The notes below the pieces were generated by a model. That model saw only the letters and a program-made list of their open reading frames with translations. It had not been told where the DNA came from and did not search any database. The translations under genes were made by a program, and so were the position numbers. Positions 7,683-14,985 of a stretch of 43,374 bases of DNA are shown one piece after another; position 1 is the stretch's first letter, and every line of letters begins with the position of its first letter. Origin of the DNA: UBA7672 sp034439955 (GTDB lineage Bacteria; Pseudomonadota; Alphaproteobacteria; Caulobacterales; Hyphomonadaceae); the NCBI GenBank assembly GCA_034439955.1, contig JAWXBJ010000051.1, positions 1 through 43,374 on the forward strand, in the 5' to 3' direction.

Positions 7683-8141
7683 ATGTCGAGCACTTGCGCG
7701 GTCGCTGTCCTGCTGCCTGCTTTCCGGTTGGGACTCGACCAGCTGAACGAAAGGGTCTCGCGGGAAGTCGGCGCCAGCACTCACGAAATTGACGACGTGT
7801 GGGCAGGCGAAAACGAGGCGTGGGAGCAGCTGTGGCTGCTCGGCGACGCCGCGCTCCACGCGAAGCCATCTTCGGACATCGGCCAAGCGATGCAGCTGGC
7901 GGTTGCGATTGACGCGGTCGAGATCCTCCGCTGTTGCAAGATGGACGACGACCGGCGGGAAGACCTCTGCATCAAGGTCCAGTCGACCCTGCGGAACGTG
8001 CTTTCGCGCATGGATCTTAAGACGGTGAGCGAGCTTCGGGCCGCCGGTCTAGTCAGCCATTACGTCCGCGACGACCGGGACTTGCCCGGCAATCGCGGGC
8101 TCGCCGCACGCGGCTCGGCCTCGCCAGCCGAAAATAGTTAA
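7683..8141 (+). CDS. Unknown early protein, divergent from the repressor
   Basis: The ATG at 7683 has a GGAG site six bases upstream, and it is preferred to the ATG at 7671, which lies too close to any site. The 152-residue product is acidic and helical in its first 100 residues, followed by a short tail. It contains several Cys and Trp residues but no motif I can name. It is the first gene of a rightward set (7683, 8213, 8971, 9212), and its promoter region carries the operator-like palindrome. It is therefore likely expressed when the repressor is released. Its stop overlaps an ATG at 8141, but the better start for the next gene is at 8213. Confidence 0.7.
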   Translation: MSSTCAVAVLLPAFRLGLDQLNERVSREVGASTHEIDDVWAGENEAWEQLWLLGDAALHAKPSSDIGQAMQLAVAIDAVEILRCCKMDDDRREDLCIKVQSTLRNVLSRMDLKTVSELRAAGLVSHYVRDDRDLPGNRGLAARGSASPAENS

Positions 8142-8212
8142 TGTCCAACGCAATCTTTGACTCGCTTTGCGGTCGAAACGTGATACGCGTTACGGATTGC
8201 AGAGGGTCAAGC

Positions 8213-8974
8213 ATGTTCACGCTAGCCAGCTTTACGCCAGCCGAACTGGAGAAAATCTCCGGCCTGAGCACCACCAATCAGCGAGCCTGGCGCAGCCGCG
8301 GCTACCTCCCGGCTTCCGATGGGCACGCACGCTACGACCCTTTCGACGCAGCAGAACTCATGGTCATGAGCTCGCTCGCCGACAGGGGCGTTGGCCCGGT
8401 TCACTCCGGGGAGATCGCGCAATGGGCCGCGATAGGAATCATGTGGCACACCCTGCACCACGTCGACTCCTATGAGGGGGACCACGAGCGCACCTTTGAA
8501 TGGGAACCCGAGGGCCGCGGGACCAAGCGCCCTATGGACGCCGCAGTAATCAACGCGCTTGAAGACCGCGGGATTGAGCTTCCGGAAAAGGTGAAGTTCG
8601 AGCCGCGGATCAGCTGGGGCGTCCAAGCCGGCTGGATGGCTCGCCGGATCATAAGCCGGCGTCGGTCGCATGTGATCCCGGAGCGCTTCCTGATCTGGTG
8701 GGCGAACGACGATCACGTCTTTCATCGCTCACTGGATGAGGCTTTCAACTATCACGTCACCAGCGATCCCGAGTGCGCCGGCCCTGTAATCGTGCTCGAT
8801 TTGCAGGCCATGGCGTCGACGCTGGGGGACCGGGCGGGCCGAGCTCTAGTGCGTGTTGAATACGACAAGGACCGCGCCGGCAAGGTGCTATCGCCGGATC
8901 CGGAGATTGAATTCGGGGCGGTGATCCCGCTCACCTTTTCGCCACTTAGCGAGAAAGCGGCCGCCGGGAGATGA
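8213..8974 (+). CDS. MerR-like helix-turn-helix phage protein
   Basis: The 253-residue product begins M-F-T-L-A-S-F-T-P-A-E-L-E-K-I-S-G-L. This and the following R-A-W-R-S-R-G-Y-L-P (about 26-35) match the winged HTH of MerR-type DNA-binding domains. The rest, about 180 residues, is of unknown fold. I recall similar proteins near integrases in alphaproteobacterial prophages. The start at 8213, with AGAGGG six bases upstream, is preferred to the ATG at 8141 because family resemblance begins there. It ends with an ATGA overlap with the excisionase-like gene. A role in control of excision or early transcription is inference. Confidence 0.75.
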   Translation: MFTLASFTPAELEKISGLSTTNQRAWRSRGYLPASDGHARYDPFDAAELMVMSSLADRGVGPVHSGEIAQWAAIGIMWHTLHHVDSYEGDHERTFEWEPEGRGTKRPMDAAVINALEDRGIELPEKVKFEPRISWGVQAGWMARRIISRRRSHVIPERFLIWWANDDHVFHRSLDEAFNYHVTSDPECAGPVIVLDLQAMASTLGDRAGRALVRVEYDKDRAGKVLSPDPEIEFGAVIPLTFSPLSEKAAAGR

Positions 8975-9207
8975 GCAGCGCGACTCTCAACCTGAGAGTG
9001 TCGCCGCGCCGGATGCTCAGCGCCCGGGAGGCCGCGGAGTATTGCTGCCTCGCCCCGAAGCGCTTCGGCCAAGTGTGTCCGGTTCGCCCCGTGGAATTGG
9101 CCGGCGGGCTTACGGCCTTCGACATGCGAGACTTGGACGCCTGGATTGACGGTCTCAAGGCCGGCGGCGCCGACGACGATGACGCCATCGTCGAAAGGTT
9201 GAGGTGA
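8971..9207 (+). CDS. Excisionase/AlpA-like small DNA-binding protein
   Basis: The 78-residue product has a helix-turn-helix of the AlpA/excisionase type at about 15-62, with L-S-A-R-E-A-A-E-Y and a final D-L-D-A-W-I-D-G-L, followed by an acidic Asp-rich tail. Its ATG overlaps the stop of the preceding gene (ATGA), and it lies four bases before the integrase. This position is standard for the factor that directs the recombinase toward excision. The length is normal for the family. Confidence 0.8.
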   Translation: MSSATLNLRVSPRRMLSAREAAEYCCLAPKRFGQVCPVRPVELAGGLTAFDMRDLDAWIDGLKAGGADDDDAIVERLR

Positions 9208-9211
9208 TCGC

Positions 9212-10282
9212 GTGCCCTACGTGAAGGTCAAAGGTTTTCAGATATTCAAAGACCATACCGGCAAGGTTCGTTGCTATCACCGCAACCCACGCGCCCGCGT
9301 TGACTTGAAAAAGTACCCTCTAGGGTCCGCAGGGTTCTTTGCGGAGTGCACTCGGATAACAGAAGGTTTCGACAAAGGCGGCCACTCGAAGCCTGGAACG
9401 CTCGGCCTTCTGATTGAGCAATACCGCGCGCACCCATCGTTCACAGCCTTGGCTCGCCGCACGCGCGCCGACTATCAGCGCTGCTTCGACTATCTCGACG
9501 CGATCGGCGACACGCCCTTGGTCAAGGTTACGTCCCCGCTTGTCGTCAAAATTCGTGACCGGGCTGCTGAAAAACACGGCCGGCGGTTCGCCAACTACCT
9601 GCGAACCGTGCTCGCCCTGCTTTTCGCTTGGGGCCGGGAACGCGGCTATGTCAAAGACAACCCGGCCGCAGGCATCAAAGGCATTCGCCGGCCGAAGGAT
9701 GCGCCGCAGGCAAATCGCCCATGGTCAGACACCGAACGCGAGGCCGTTGAGGCTGCCCTGCCCGCTCACATGCGCTTGGCCGTCGCCCTCATGATGTACT
9801 GCGGGCTGGATCCGCAGGACGCGGTAAAGCTGCCGCGAACGGCCATCAAAGACGACAGTATCGACATGCGGCGCGGCAAGACGGGCGAAGGCACACACTT
9901 TCCCCTGCCTCAGCGCGTGCGCGACACACTTGCGGCCTCACCTAAGCACAGCGCCATTACCCTGTGCGCCAACAGCTACGGCAAGCCGTGGACTGTTTCC
10001 GGTTTCCGGGCGTCCTGGGGCCCCGTCCGCAAACGTTTGGAGCGCGAGGGGCTGGTGCAGCCCGGCCTTACTCTGAAGGGCTTACGTCACACGGTTGCGA
10101 CCATCCTTGCGGAGATGGGTCACGACGAGCGGACGATCGCCGACATGCTTGGCCAGAAGACAACTGAGATGGCGCGGCACTATTCGAGGCGCGCCGACAA
10201 GAGCGCAAAGGGGGCCGGCGTGGTCGTCGGTTTCGATGCTGAGTTGAACAAACGTCGGACGAAAATTGTCAAACCCGGCTGA
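9212..10282 (+). CDS. Tyrosine-type site-specific integrase
   Basis: The 356-residue recombinase inserts and excises the element at tRNA-Phe. A core-binding domain (about 60-160) is followed by a catalytic domain (about 170-330). The nucleophile is Y324 in A-R-H-Y-S-R. R292 in K-G-L-R-H-T is the second catalytic Arg, and K223 is the likely β-hairpin Lys. Three usual positions differ: the first Arg site reads G-L-D (D200), the first His of H-x-x-R is K289, and the box III His is Q315. I recall similar changes (G-L-G-P-K-D-A, L-G-Q-K-T-x-E-M-A-R-H-Y) in a common alphaproteobacterial integrase family, so they probably mark that subfamily, not decay. The GTG at 9212 follows the excisionase-like gene by four bases. 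Confidence 0.92.
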   Translation: MPYVKVKGFQIFKDHTGKVRCYHRNPRARVDLKKYPLGSAGFFAECTRITEGFDKGGHSKPGTLGLLIEQYRAHPSFTALARRTRADYQRCFDYLDAIGDTPLVKVTSPLVVKIRDRAAEKHGRRFANYLRTVLALLFAWGRERGYVKDNPAAGIKGIRRPKDAPQANRPWSDTEREAVEAALPAHMRLAVALMMYCGLDPQDAVKLPRTAIKDDSIDMRRGKTGEGTHFPLPQRVRDTLAASPKHSAITLCANSYGKPWTVSGFRASWGPVRKRLEREGLVQPGLTLKGLRHTVATILAEMGHDERTIADMLGQKTTEMARHYSRRADKSAKGAGVVVGFDAELNKRRTKIVKPG

Positions 10283-10354
10283 GGCCGCTGTCAAACCAAG
10301 AGAGGCCGCGTTCTGCGAATGACCGAATGTTCTAATGAATTCAAAGCGAAAGCA

Positions 10355-10397
10355 TGGTGCCCAGGGACGGAATTGAACCGCCGACACGCGGATTTTC
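10355..10397 (-). other. Candidate attachment site within the tRNA-Phe 3' half
   Basis: The element abuts the 3' end of an intact tRNA-Phe, and the integrase ends 72 bases away. Tyrosine integrases commonly cross over in the anticodon-to-3'-end part of a tRNA and rebuild the gene. The second copy of the repeat is not in the window, so the exact core cannot be given. Confidence 0.45.
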
Positions 10398-10430
10398 AAT
10401 CCGCTGCTCTACCAACTGAGCTACCTGGGC
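10355..10430 (-). tRNA. tRNA-Phe (anticodon GAA)
   Basis: Read on the minus strand, the gene gives a full cloverleaf. The acceptor stem GCCCAGG pairs with CCTGGGC, the anticodon stem GCGGA pairs with TCCGC around loop TTGAAAA, and the T-loop is TTCAATT. The 3' CCA is encoded. The anticodon GAA is at 10397-10395. The gene is intact although the mobile element adjoins its 3' end. Confidence 0.96.
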
Positions 10431-10514
10431 CCGTCGCCTGCGCGATGAGCGGCGATGTATAAGGAAACCGTTTTGGGGTGTCCACGATTTTTCCGCCCCA
10501 GCCCTTGCCGGTTG

Positions 10515-10706
10515 CTACTCGTCGGAAAGTCCGTCGCCAGCTGGAAGTCGAGGCGTAGCGTCGCCCTCATCCTCGGCCGCCGCACCTGGAATAGCGTACA
10601 ATCCATTCAGCCAGCGGGACAGATCGACATCTGCACAACGCCTGGAGCAGAAGGGGTCAAAGGCTTGGGCGGCAGGTTTCAGGCACATCGGACACGCGGA
10701 ACTCAT
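10515..10706 (-). CDS. yacG: DNA gyrase inhibitor YacG
   Basis: This is a 63-residue zinc-finger protein. The C-x2-C-x11-C-x3-C pattern (C5, C8, C20, C24) and the following D-L-S-R-W-L are the YacG signature. In Escherichia coli, YacG binds GyrB and blocks DNA binding by gyrase. The acidic C-terminal tail is normal. The ATG at 10706 overlaps the stop of the RNase gene by four bases (ATGA), so this is the last gene of the infA-maf-RNase-yacG operon. The longer upstream frame from 10877 lies inside the RNase gene and is rejected. Confidence 0.9.
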   Translation of the reverse strand: MSSACPMCLKPAAQAFDPFCSRRCADVDLSRWLNGLYAIPGAAAEDEGDATPRLPAGDGLSDE

Positions 10707-11770
10707 CGTAGGCTCCACACTCGCGGTGGGCCGGCTGGCCGCTCCTCGACCTCCATGACCCAGCGCCTGCCAATGCGATCCGCCAATGCGGCTTTCCATC
10801 CAATCGGGTCGTTGTCGAGCCATGCCATGGCGCCGGGCGAGACCCGCGCTGCAATCCGGGCCCCCGGCGTCGCCCACCCCTCGCTTTCGATCAGGCGCAA
10901 CACGTCCAGCGCCTCTCTTTCATCCGGTCGCGCGGCCAGCGCCTGCCGGATTGGTCTGTTGCGTCGAGCGAGAGAGGCTTCGCACACGCCGAACGGAGAC
11001 AGCTCGGCGACCTGGCTTTCACGGCCCAACCGGGCGGTCAGAGCCGTGCGAAAGGCTTGAGTCACCGCGGCCCGGGCGCTCTTCGTCGTCATGCCTACAA
11101 AGTCCATGATGACCAGGCCGCCAATCCCGCGCAACGCGATCTGACGCGCTGCTTCGCACGCAGCGGCAAGATTGACTGCCAAATGGAAGGCATCACCGAC
11201 GCCCAAGGCGCCTGCGAATGCGCCTGTGTCCACATCTATCGCCGTGAAAGCCCGCGTCGCCTCGATGCAAATGTCGCCGCCCCCTGGTGTGGGACAGAGG
11301 GGCTGAAGCGCTTCTTCGACAGCCGCGTCGATCTCCCGCCGGGCCTCAATCCCCGACAGGGTGTCAACGATCTCGCATTGTCCAATGAATGTATCGGTCG
11401 AAGCGCCCGAGTGTCGGCCGGGACGGGACGGCCGCGAAGCGTGTGGCGACATGTCCGCCAGACTTAGGAGCGGCCCTTTCTCATCCCACGCTTCAGCCTT
11501 CACCCTGACGGGGATCAGATCGCCCTCAACGATGGTTCGCGACTTCGTCGCTTCGATCACACCGTCAGGACCAAGCCCAAGATCAACAAACCAGCCCCTT
11601 CCCCCGGATGATCTCGCCCGCGCCCGGCCCCACCAGATTTCGTCAAGTTTGACGCGGTTGTCCCGCTCGCTCCACCGTTCCACGTGAAGGGCAAATGGTC
11701 GACCGTCGAGATCGATTAGGGCGCGGCGATCTTCCCCGACCGGGCAGTCCTCGCAAAGTACAGCCTTCAT
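10703..11770 (-). CDS. Ribonuclease E/G family protein, short form
   Basis: The 355-residue endoribonuclease is much shorter than RNase G (about 490) or RNase E (over 900). It retains a reduced N-terminal S1-like part (about 1-110) and the catalytic DNase-I-like part. The two metal-binding Asp residues are present in the segments T-A-I-D-V-D-T-G and V-I-M-D-F-V-G-M. The zinc-link and scaffold regions of RNase E are absent. The start at 11770 overlaps the maf stop by four bases. Short proteins of this kind are known between maf and yacG in alphaproteobacteria. A role in RNA processing is likely, but the exact substrate is not known. Confidence 0.88.
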   Translation of the reverse strand: MKAVLCEDCPVGEDRRALIDLDGRPFALHVERWSERDNRVKLDEIWWGRARARSSGGRGWFVDLGLGPDGVIEATKSRTIVEGDLIPVRVKAEAWDEKGPLLSLADMSPHASRPSRPGRHSGASTDTFIGQCEIVDTLSGIEARREIDAAVEEALQPLCPTPGGGDICIEATRAFTAIDVDTGAFAGALGVGDAFHLAVNLAAACEAARQIALRGIGGLVIMDFVGMTTKSARAAVTQAFRTALTARLGRESQVAELSPFGVCEASLARRNRPIRQALAARPDEREALDVLRLIESEGWATPGARIAARVSPGAMAWLDNDPIGWKAALADRIGRRWVMEVEERPAGPPRVWSLR

Positions 11771-12369
11771 GGCTGGCTCCAGCGTTGCGCGGCGGGATAG
11801 CCCAGGCCTTCGAGGAGACAGACAGTTTCGTACAGCGGCAGTCCGACCACGGCCGAGTAGGATCCAGCGATGCTCGTGACGAATGCGCCCGCCATTCCCT
11901 GAATGCCGTACCCCCCCGCCTTCCCCAGCCATCCGCCAGAACCAAGATATCCCTGCAGTTCGGCCTCGGTTATCCGTTTGAACGACACCCGGCTTTCCAC
12001 GACCCTGCATGCTTCGCGGCTATCCGGGCCAATGACGACGACAGCGGTCATCACGTCGTGAGCACGACCCGAGAGCATGCTCAGACAGGCGTTCGCCTGT
12101 TCTCGCGTTTCCGCCTTGGGCAAGATACGACGGCCGACGGCGACGACAGTATCGGCGGCCAGGACGAAAGCGGCGGGATTAGACGACCTCCCGGCGCGCG
12201 CTTTGGACAGGGCGAGGCGCACGACCAGCTGCCGCGGACGTTCGTCTCGCCGGGGCGTTTCATCGATGTCGGTTGGATGAATGCTGTCGGGCGCCAGGCC
12301 GATCTGCGCCAGCAGGTCTAGCCGGCGGGGGCTGGCGCTTGCCAGCACCAGAAGGTGGAGGCCGTTCAC
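11767..12369 (-). CDS. maf: Maf-family nucleotide pyrophosphatase
   Basis: The 200-residue protein shows the Maf signature A-S-A-S-P-R-R-L-D-L-L (about 10-20), the A-A-D-T-V-V segment (about 71-76) with the catalytic Asp, and G-Y-G-I-Q-G near 152-157. Maf proteins hydrolyse dTTP, UTP or modified nucleotides to monophosphates. The dTTP/UTP type is the more likely, but specificity cannot be read with certainty. It is coupled on both sides by ATGA overlaps, with infA upstream and the RNase downstream. Confidence 0.92.
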   Translation of the reverse strand: MNGLHLLVLASASPRRLDLLAQIGLAPDSIHPTDIDETPRRDERPRQLVVRLALSKARAGRSSNPAAFVLAADTVVAVGRRILPKAETREQANACLSMLSGRAHDVMTAVVVIGPDSREACRVVESRVSFKRITEAELQGYLGSGGWLGKAGGYGIQGMAGAFVTSIAGSYSAVVGLPLYETVCLLEGLGYPAAQRWSQP

Positions 12370-12584
12370 TTGAAGCGGTACGTGATGCGCCCCTTCGTAA
12401 GGTCATAGGGCGTCATCTCGACAAGCACCTTGTCGCCCGTGAGGACACGAATGCGGTTCTTGCGCATCTTTCCAGCCGTATGGGCGATGATCTCGTGCTC
12501 GTTCGCCAGCTTCACCCGGAACGTGGCATTGGGCAGCAGCTCAACGATCGTGCCTTCAAACTCGATCAGTTCTTCCTTCGCCAT
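12366..12584 (-). CDS. infA: Translation initiation factor IF-1
   Basis: The 72-residue OB-fold protein is typical of IF-1 (M-A-K-E-E-L-I-E-F-E-G, then G-K-M-R-K-N-R-I-R, then Y-D-L-T-K-G-R-I-T-Y-R). It binds the ribosomal A site of the small subunit during initiation. A GAGGAG site lies just upstream of the ATG. It begins the infA-maf-RNase-yacG operon. A TATATA sequence at about 12622-12627 on the minus strand could be the -10 element of its own promoter in the 66-base gap after UPF0262. Confidence 0.96.
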   Translation of the reverse strand: MAKEELIEFEGTIVELLPNATFRVKLANEHEIIAHTAGKMRKNRIRVLTGDKVLVEMTPYDLTKGRITYRFK

Positions 12585-12650
12585 GCACTCCTCTTTCCCC
12601 GCGCCTTTGCGGGAGCGACCCTATATACGCATTCGGAACGTCCCGTCGAC

Positions 12651-13124
12651 TCAGCCGCGGGAATGCAGCGCGCAGACCAGCGTAAACAGACGCCGGGCGG
12701 TGTCGAAATCCACATCGACCTTGTCGCTGAGACGCTGAGTCAGCAGCTCCGATCCTTCGTTGTGAAGGCCGCGTCGGCCCATATCGATCGCTTCTATGTG
12801 CGCCGTTGTGGCGTTCCGGATGGCCTCATAATAGCTTTCACAGACCATGAAGTAGTCTTTGATGACGCGACGCAGAGCCGTCAGCGAGAGGATGAATCGC
12901 CTGACGTGCTGGCCATTGGATTCCGAGACATCAAACACAAGCCTGTTGTCGGCGAGGGATAGGACAAGCGCGTAGGGGCCGCCCACGTGATCGACCACGG
13001 CGAAGCGGTTGTCTTCGATCAGGTCGAAGATTGCGATCTTGCGCTCGTGCTCAGCATCCGGGCCGGCAGGGGCAAGGCTTTTCTCGTCGAGTTCAATCGA
13101 GGAGATGCGCTGGTTGCCGCTCAT
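12651..13124 (-). CDS. UPF0262 family protein
   Basis: The 157-residue protein matches UPF0262, a family found almost only in alphaproteobacteria. Typical segments are R-I-S-S-I-E-L-D-E near the start, E-R-K-I-A-I-F-D-L-I-E-D-N and the helical D-Y-F-x-x-C-E-S-Y-Y-E-A-I. Its function is unknown. The start at 13124 overlaps the hisD stop by four bases, and this linkage to hisD is conserved in many alphaproteobacteria. The longer frame from 13178 lies inside hisD. Confidence 0.9.
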   Translation of the reverse strand: MSGNQRISSIELDEKSLAPAGPDAEHERKIAIFDLIEDNRFAVVDHVGGPYALVLSLADNRLVFDVSESNGQHVRRFILSLTALRRVIKDYFMVCESYYEAIRNATTAHIEAIDMGRRGLHNEGSELLTQRLSDKVDVDFDTARRLFTLVCALHSRG

Positions 13125-14419
13125 CGACCCTCCCTTCGGATCGAAATTGACCGGCCATGAGCGGGCAGGCCTTCGCAAGCGGCAAGAGCTTCGGCTGCAT
13201 CCGCAAGCGCCCTGAAACCTGCTTCCGGAATGCGCTGCACCGATGTTCGTTTCATGAAATCCAGAACCGAAAGTCCCGAGCCGAAACGAGCGGCGCCCGA
13301 GGTCGGCAGCACGTGATTGGATCCGGTGACGTAATCGCCAAGCGCCTCGGGCGCCCAGCGGCCGAGGAAGATGGCTCCAGCATGCCGAATGTGGTTCGCG
13401 ATGGCGTCAGGAGCGGATGTGGCGATCTCGACATGCTCGGGTGCGATTTCGTTGACAATGCTCGCAGCCTCCTCAAGTGGCGCCATCACAACCGCCGCAA
13501 AATCGCGCCAGGCAATTCGCGCGACACTTGAGTTCGGCAGGTTATCAAGCTGCCTTGCGGCGGCCTCTTCGACCCACCTGGCGAAAGCGGCATCGTTCGT
13601 GATCAGGATCGATTGAGCCAGCGGGTCGTGCTCGGCTTGTGACAGCAGATCGGCCGCTATCCACTCGGCATTGTTCAAGCCGTCCGCGACAACGGTGATT
13701 TCCGAGGGCCCGGCGATTGTATCGATGCCGACGTCGCCAAAAACGACCCGTTTGGCGGCCGCAACGTAGGCGTTTCCTGGCCCCACGATCTTGTCCACCG
13801 GCTTGAGCGCCCCTGCGCCATAGGCCAGAGCGGCGACTGCTTGCGCGCCGCCGATGGGATAGAATTCACTCACGCCAGCGCGCATCGCAGCATAGGCGAC
13901 TGCCGGATCTAGCGTACCGCCCGGGACCGGCGAAGTCATTGCCAGTCGACCGACACCCGCAATTTTGGCGGGGATGGCGTTCATGAGGACGGAACTCGGA
14001 TAGCTTGCCCTGCCTCCCGGAACGTAAAGCCCGACTGCGTCGATTGGGCTCCACCTCCAGCCAAGCTCCAGCCCCGCCGGGTCTGTAAAGCTGTAATCTG
14101 CGGGGCGCTGCCGGGCGTGATACGCCTCAATCCGGGTCGCCGCGAAATCCAGGGCGTTCTGGATGTCTGCGGGGCATTTTTTTGCTGCCTTGGCCAAATC
14201 CATGCCGGCGGCCGAAAGCGTCTCCGGATCGAGGTCGAGCCCGTCAAACTTTGCCGTGTATTCGTGGACAGCGACGCCGCCTCGCGCCCGTACATCCGCA
14301 ACAATCCTCGCCGCCGCTTCGAAGACGGTCGGCGAGCTTGCGGCCCGTCGCAAGTCCAGGAACTCTCTGAACACAGCCTTGAAACATGGGTCATCCGAAT
14401 TGAACCAACGCATCGTCAT
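13121..14419 (-). CDS. hisD: Histidinol dehydrogenase
   Basis: This enzyme oxidises L-histidinol to L-histidine with NAD in two steps, the last steps of histidine synthesis. The 432-residue length is normal. Family segments are V-G-P-G-N-A-Y-V-A-x-A-K-R, A-G-P-S-E-I-T-V-V-A-D, L-S-Q-A-E-H-D (zinc and catalytic region), N-E-I-A-P-E-H-V-E-I and the C-terminal G-S-N-H-V-L-P-T. The ATG at 14419 overlaps the DUF2948 stop by four bases, and a second Met lies two codons later. No other his genes are in the window. Confidence 0.96.
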   Translation of the reverse strand: MTMRWFNSDDPCFKAVFREFLDLRRAASSPTVFEAAARIVADVRARGGVAVHEYTAKFDGLDLDPETLSAAGMDLAKAAKKCPADIQNALDFAATRIEAYHARQRPADYSFTDPAGLELGWRWSPIDAVGLYVPGGRASYPSSVLMNAIPAKIAGVGRLAMTSPVPGGTLDPAVAYAAMRAGVSEFYPIGGAQAVAALAYGAGALKPVDKIVGPGNAYVAAAKRVVFGDVGIDTIAGPSEITVVADGLNNAEWIAADLLSQAEHDPLAQSILITNDAAFARWVEEAAARQLDNLPNSSVARIAWRDFAAVVMAPLEEAASIVNEIAPEHVEIATSAPDAIANHIRHAGAIFLGRWAPEALGDYVTGSNHVLPTSGAARFGSGLSVLDFMKRTSVQRIPEAGFRALADAAEALAACEGLPAHGRSISIRREGR

Positions 14420-14856
14420 GCCGACGCTCCATGGTCGGGCTTCCTGCGCGTGGGCCAGTGCTGGCCCGTGTCGAGAAGCGTTACGTCGATGCATTCGACG
14501 TCCAGCCGGATTCGGCCTCCTTCCGCGAATACCAGCTGGACGATACCGCCCGGGGGATCCGCCGCCGCCGTGAACCGGACATCGAGCAAGGCGAGGACGG
14601 TGTCTGCCCGGCGCGGCAGCGCGGAGGACTGAACTGTCTCTACGCCCGAAAACACCAGCACCGCCCGCGAGCGGAAATAGGGCGCCCTGCTGCCAGCCAC
14701 CTCCCACCGGAACCGGTTCATTGCGATGACAAGCCCCCGTGCCCTGGCGTCGAACCGGATTTCGCTGGGCCGCACCAACGCGTCCTGAACCGCCGAAGCT
14801 ATGACGCTGAGGCTCTCGGCGTCGTCCGCAAGCAGCTTGAGAACATTGGCGTCCAT
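14416..14856 (-). CDS. DUF2948 family protein
   Basis: The 146-residue protein matches DUF2948, an alphaproteobacterial family of unknown function usually encoded between murA and hisD, as here. Recognisable parts are the N-terminal L-K-L-L-A-D-D-A-E-S-L and the central N-R-F-R-W-E. It ends with an ATGA overlap with hisD, so the two are coupled. murA lies 129 bases upstream in the same direction. Confidence 0.9.
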   Translation of the reverse strand: MDANVLKLLADDAESLSVIASAVQDALVRPSEIRFDARARGLVIAMNRFRWEVAGSRAPYFRSRAVLVFSGVETVQSSALPRRADTVLALLDVRFTAAADPPGGIVQLVFAEGGRIRLDVECIDVTLLDTGQHWPTRRKPDHGASA

Positions 14857-14985
14857 CTGGCCTCGCGGCTCCGTCAGGGGGCTTTACGGCCCGCGCGACC
14901 GCACGAAGACCCGAGGCTCGCATGCGTGCGGTCCCACTAAAGCAAAACGCCGCCCCGCTCCAGTGCGTCTTCACCAGGTTCGAAC

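Larger units (their letters stand above)
1..10358. mobile_element. Integrated phage-like element at tRNA-Phe, right-hand part
   Basis: The integrase gene ends 72 bases from the 3' end of a tRNA-Phe gene, the usual geometry for a tRNA-targeting integrative element. Everything to the left is phage-type: HNH, terminase, capsid, prohead protease, portal, repressor, excisionase-like protein and integrase. To the right, the gene order switches at once to conserved alphaproteobacterial housekeeping genes. The left boundary is outside the window, since a reading frame already runs in from base 1, and I found no second copy of the tRNA 3' end. No tail, tape-measure, connector or lysis gene is recognisable in the visible part. 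It is therefore either a capsid-forming satellite or a prophage remnant whose other genes lie to the left or are lost. Confidence 0.85.

Noticed and set aside
1..10000. Second copy of the tRNA-Phe 3' end marking the left element boundary
   Set aside because: I found no such repeat by eye in the visible part, and the reading frame entering at base 1 suggests the boundary lies outside.
10703..12010. Longer N-terminal form of the RNase E/G protein
   Set aside because: The extra 80 residues lie antisense-like in the maf gene in another frame. Family likeness starts at the ATG 11770, which has the usual ATGA overlap.
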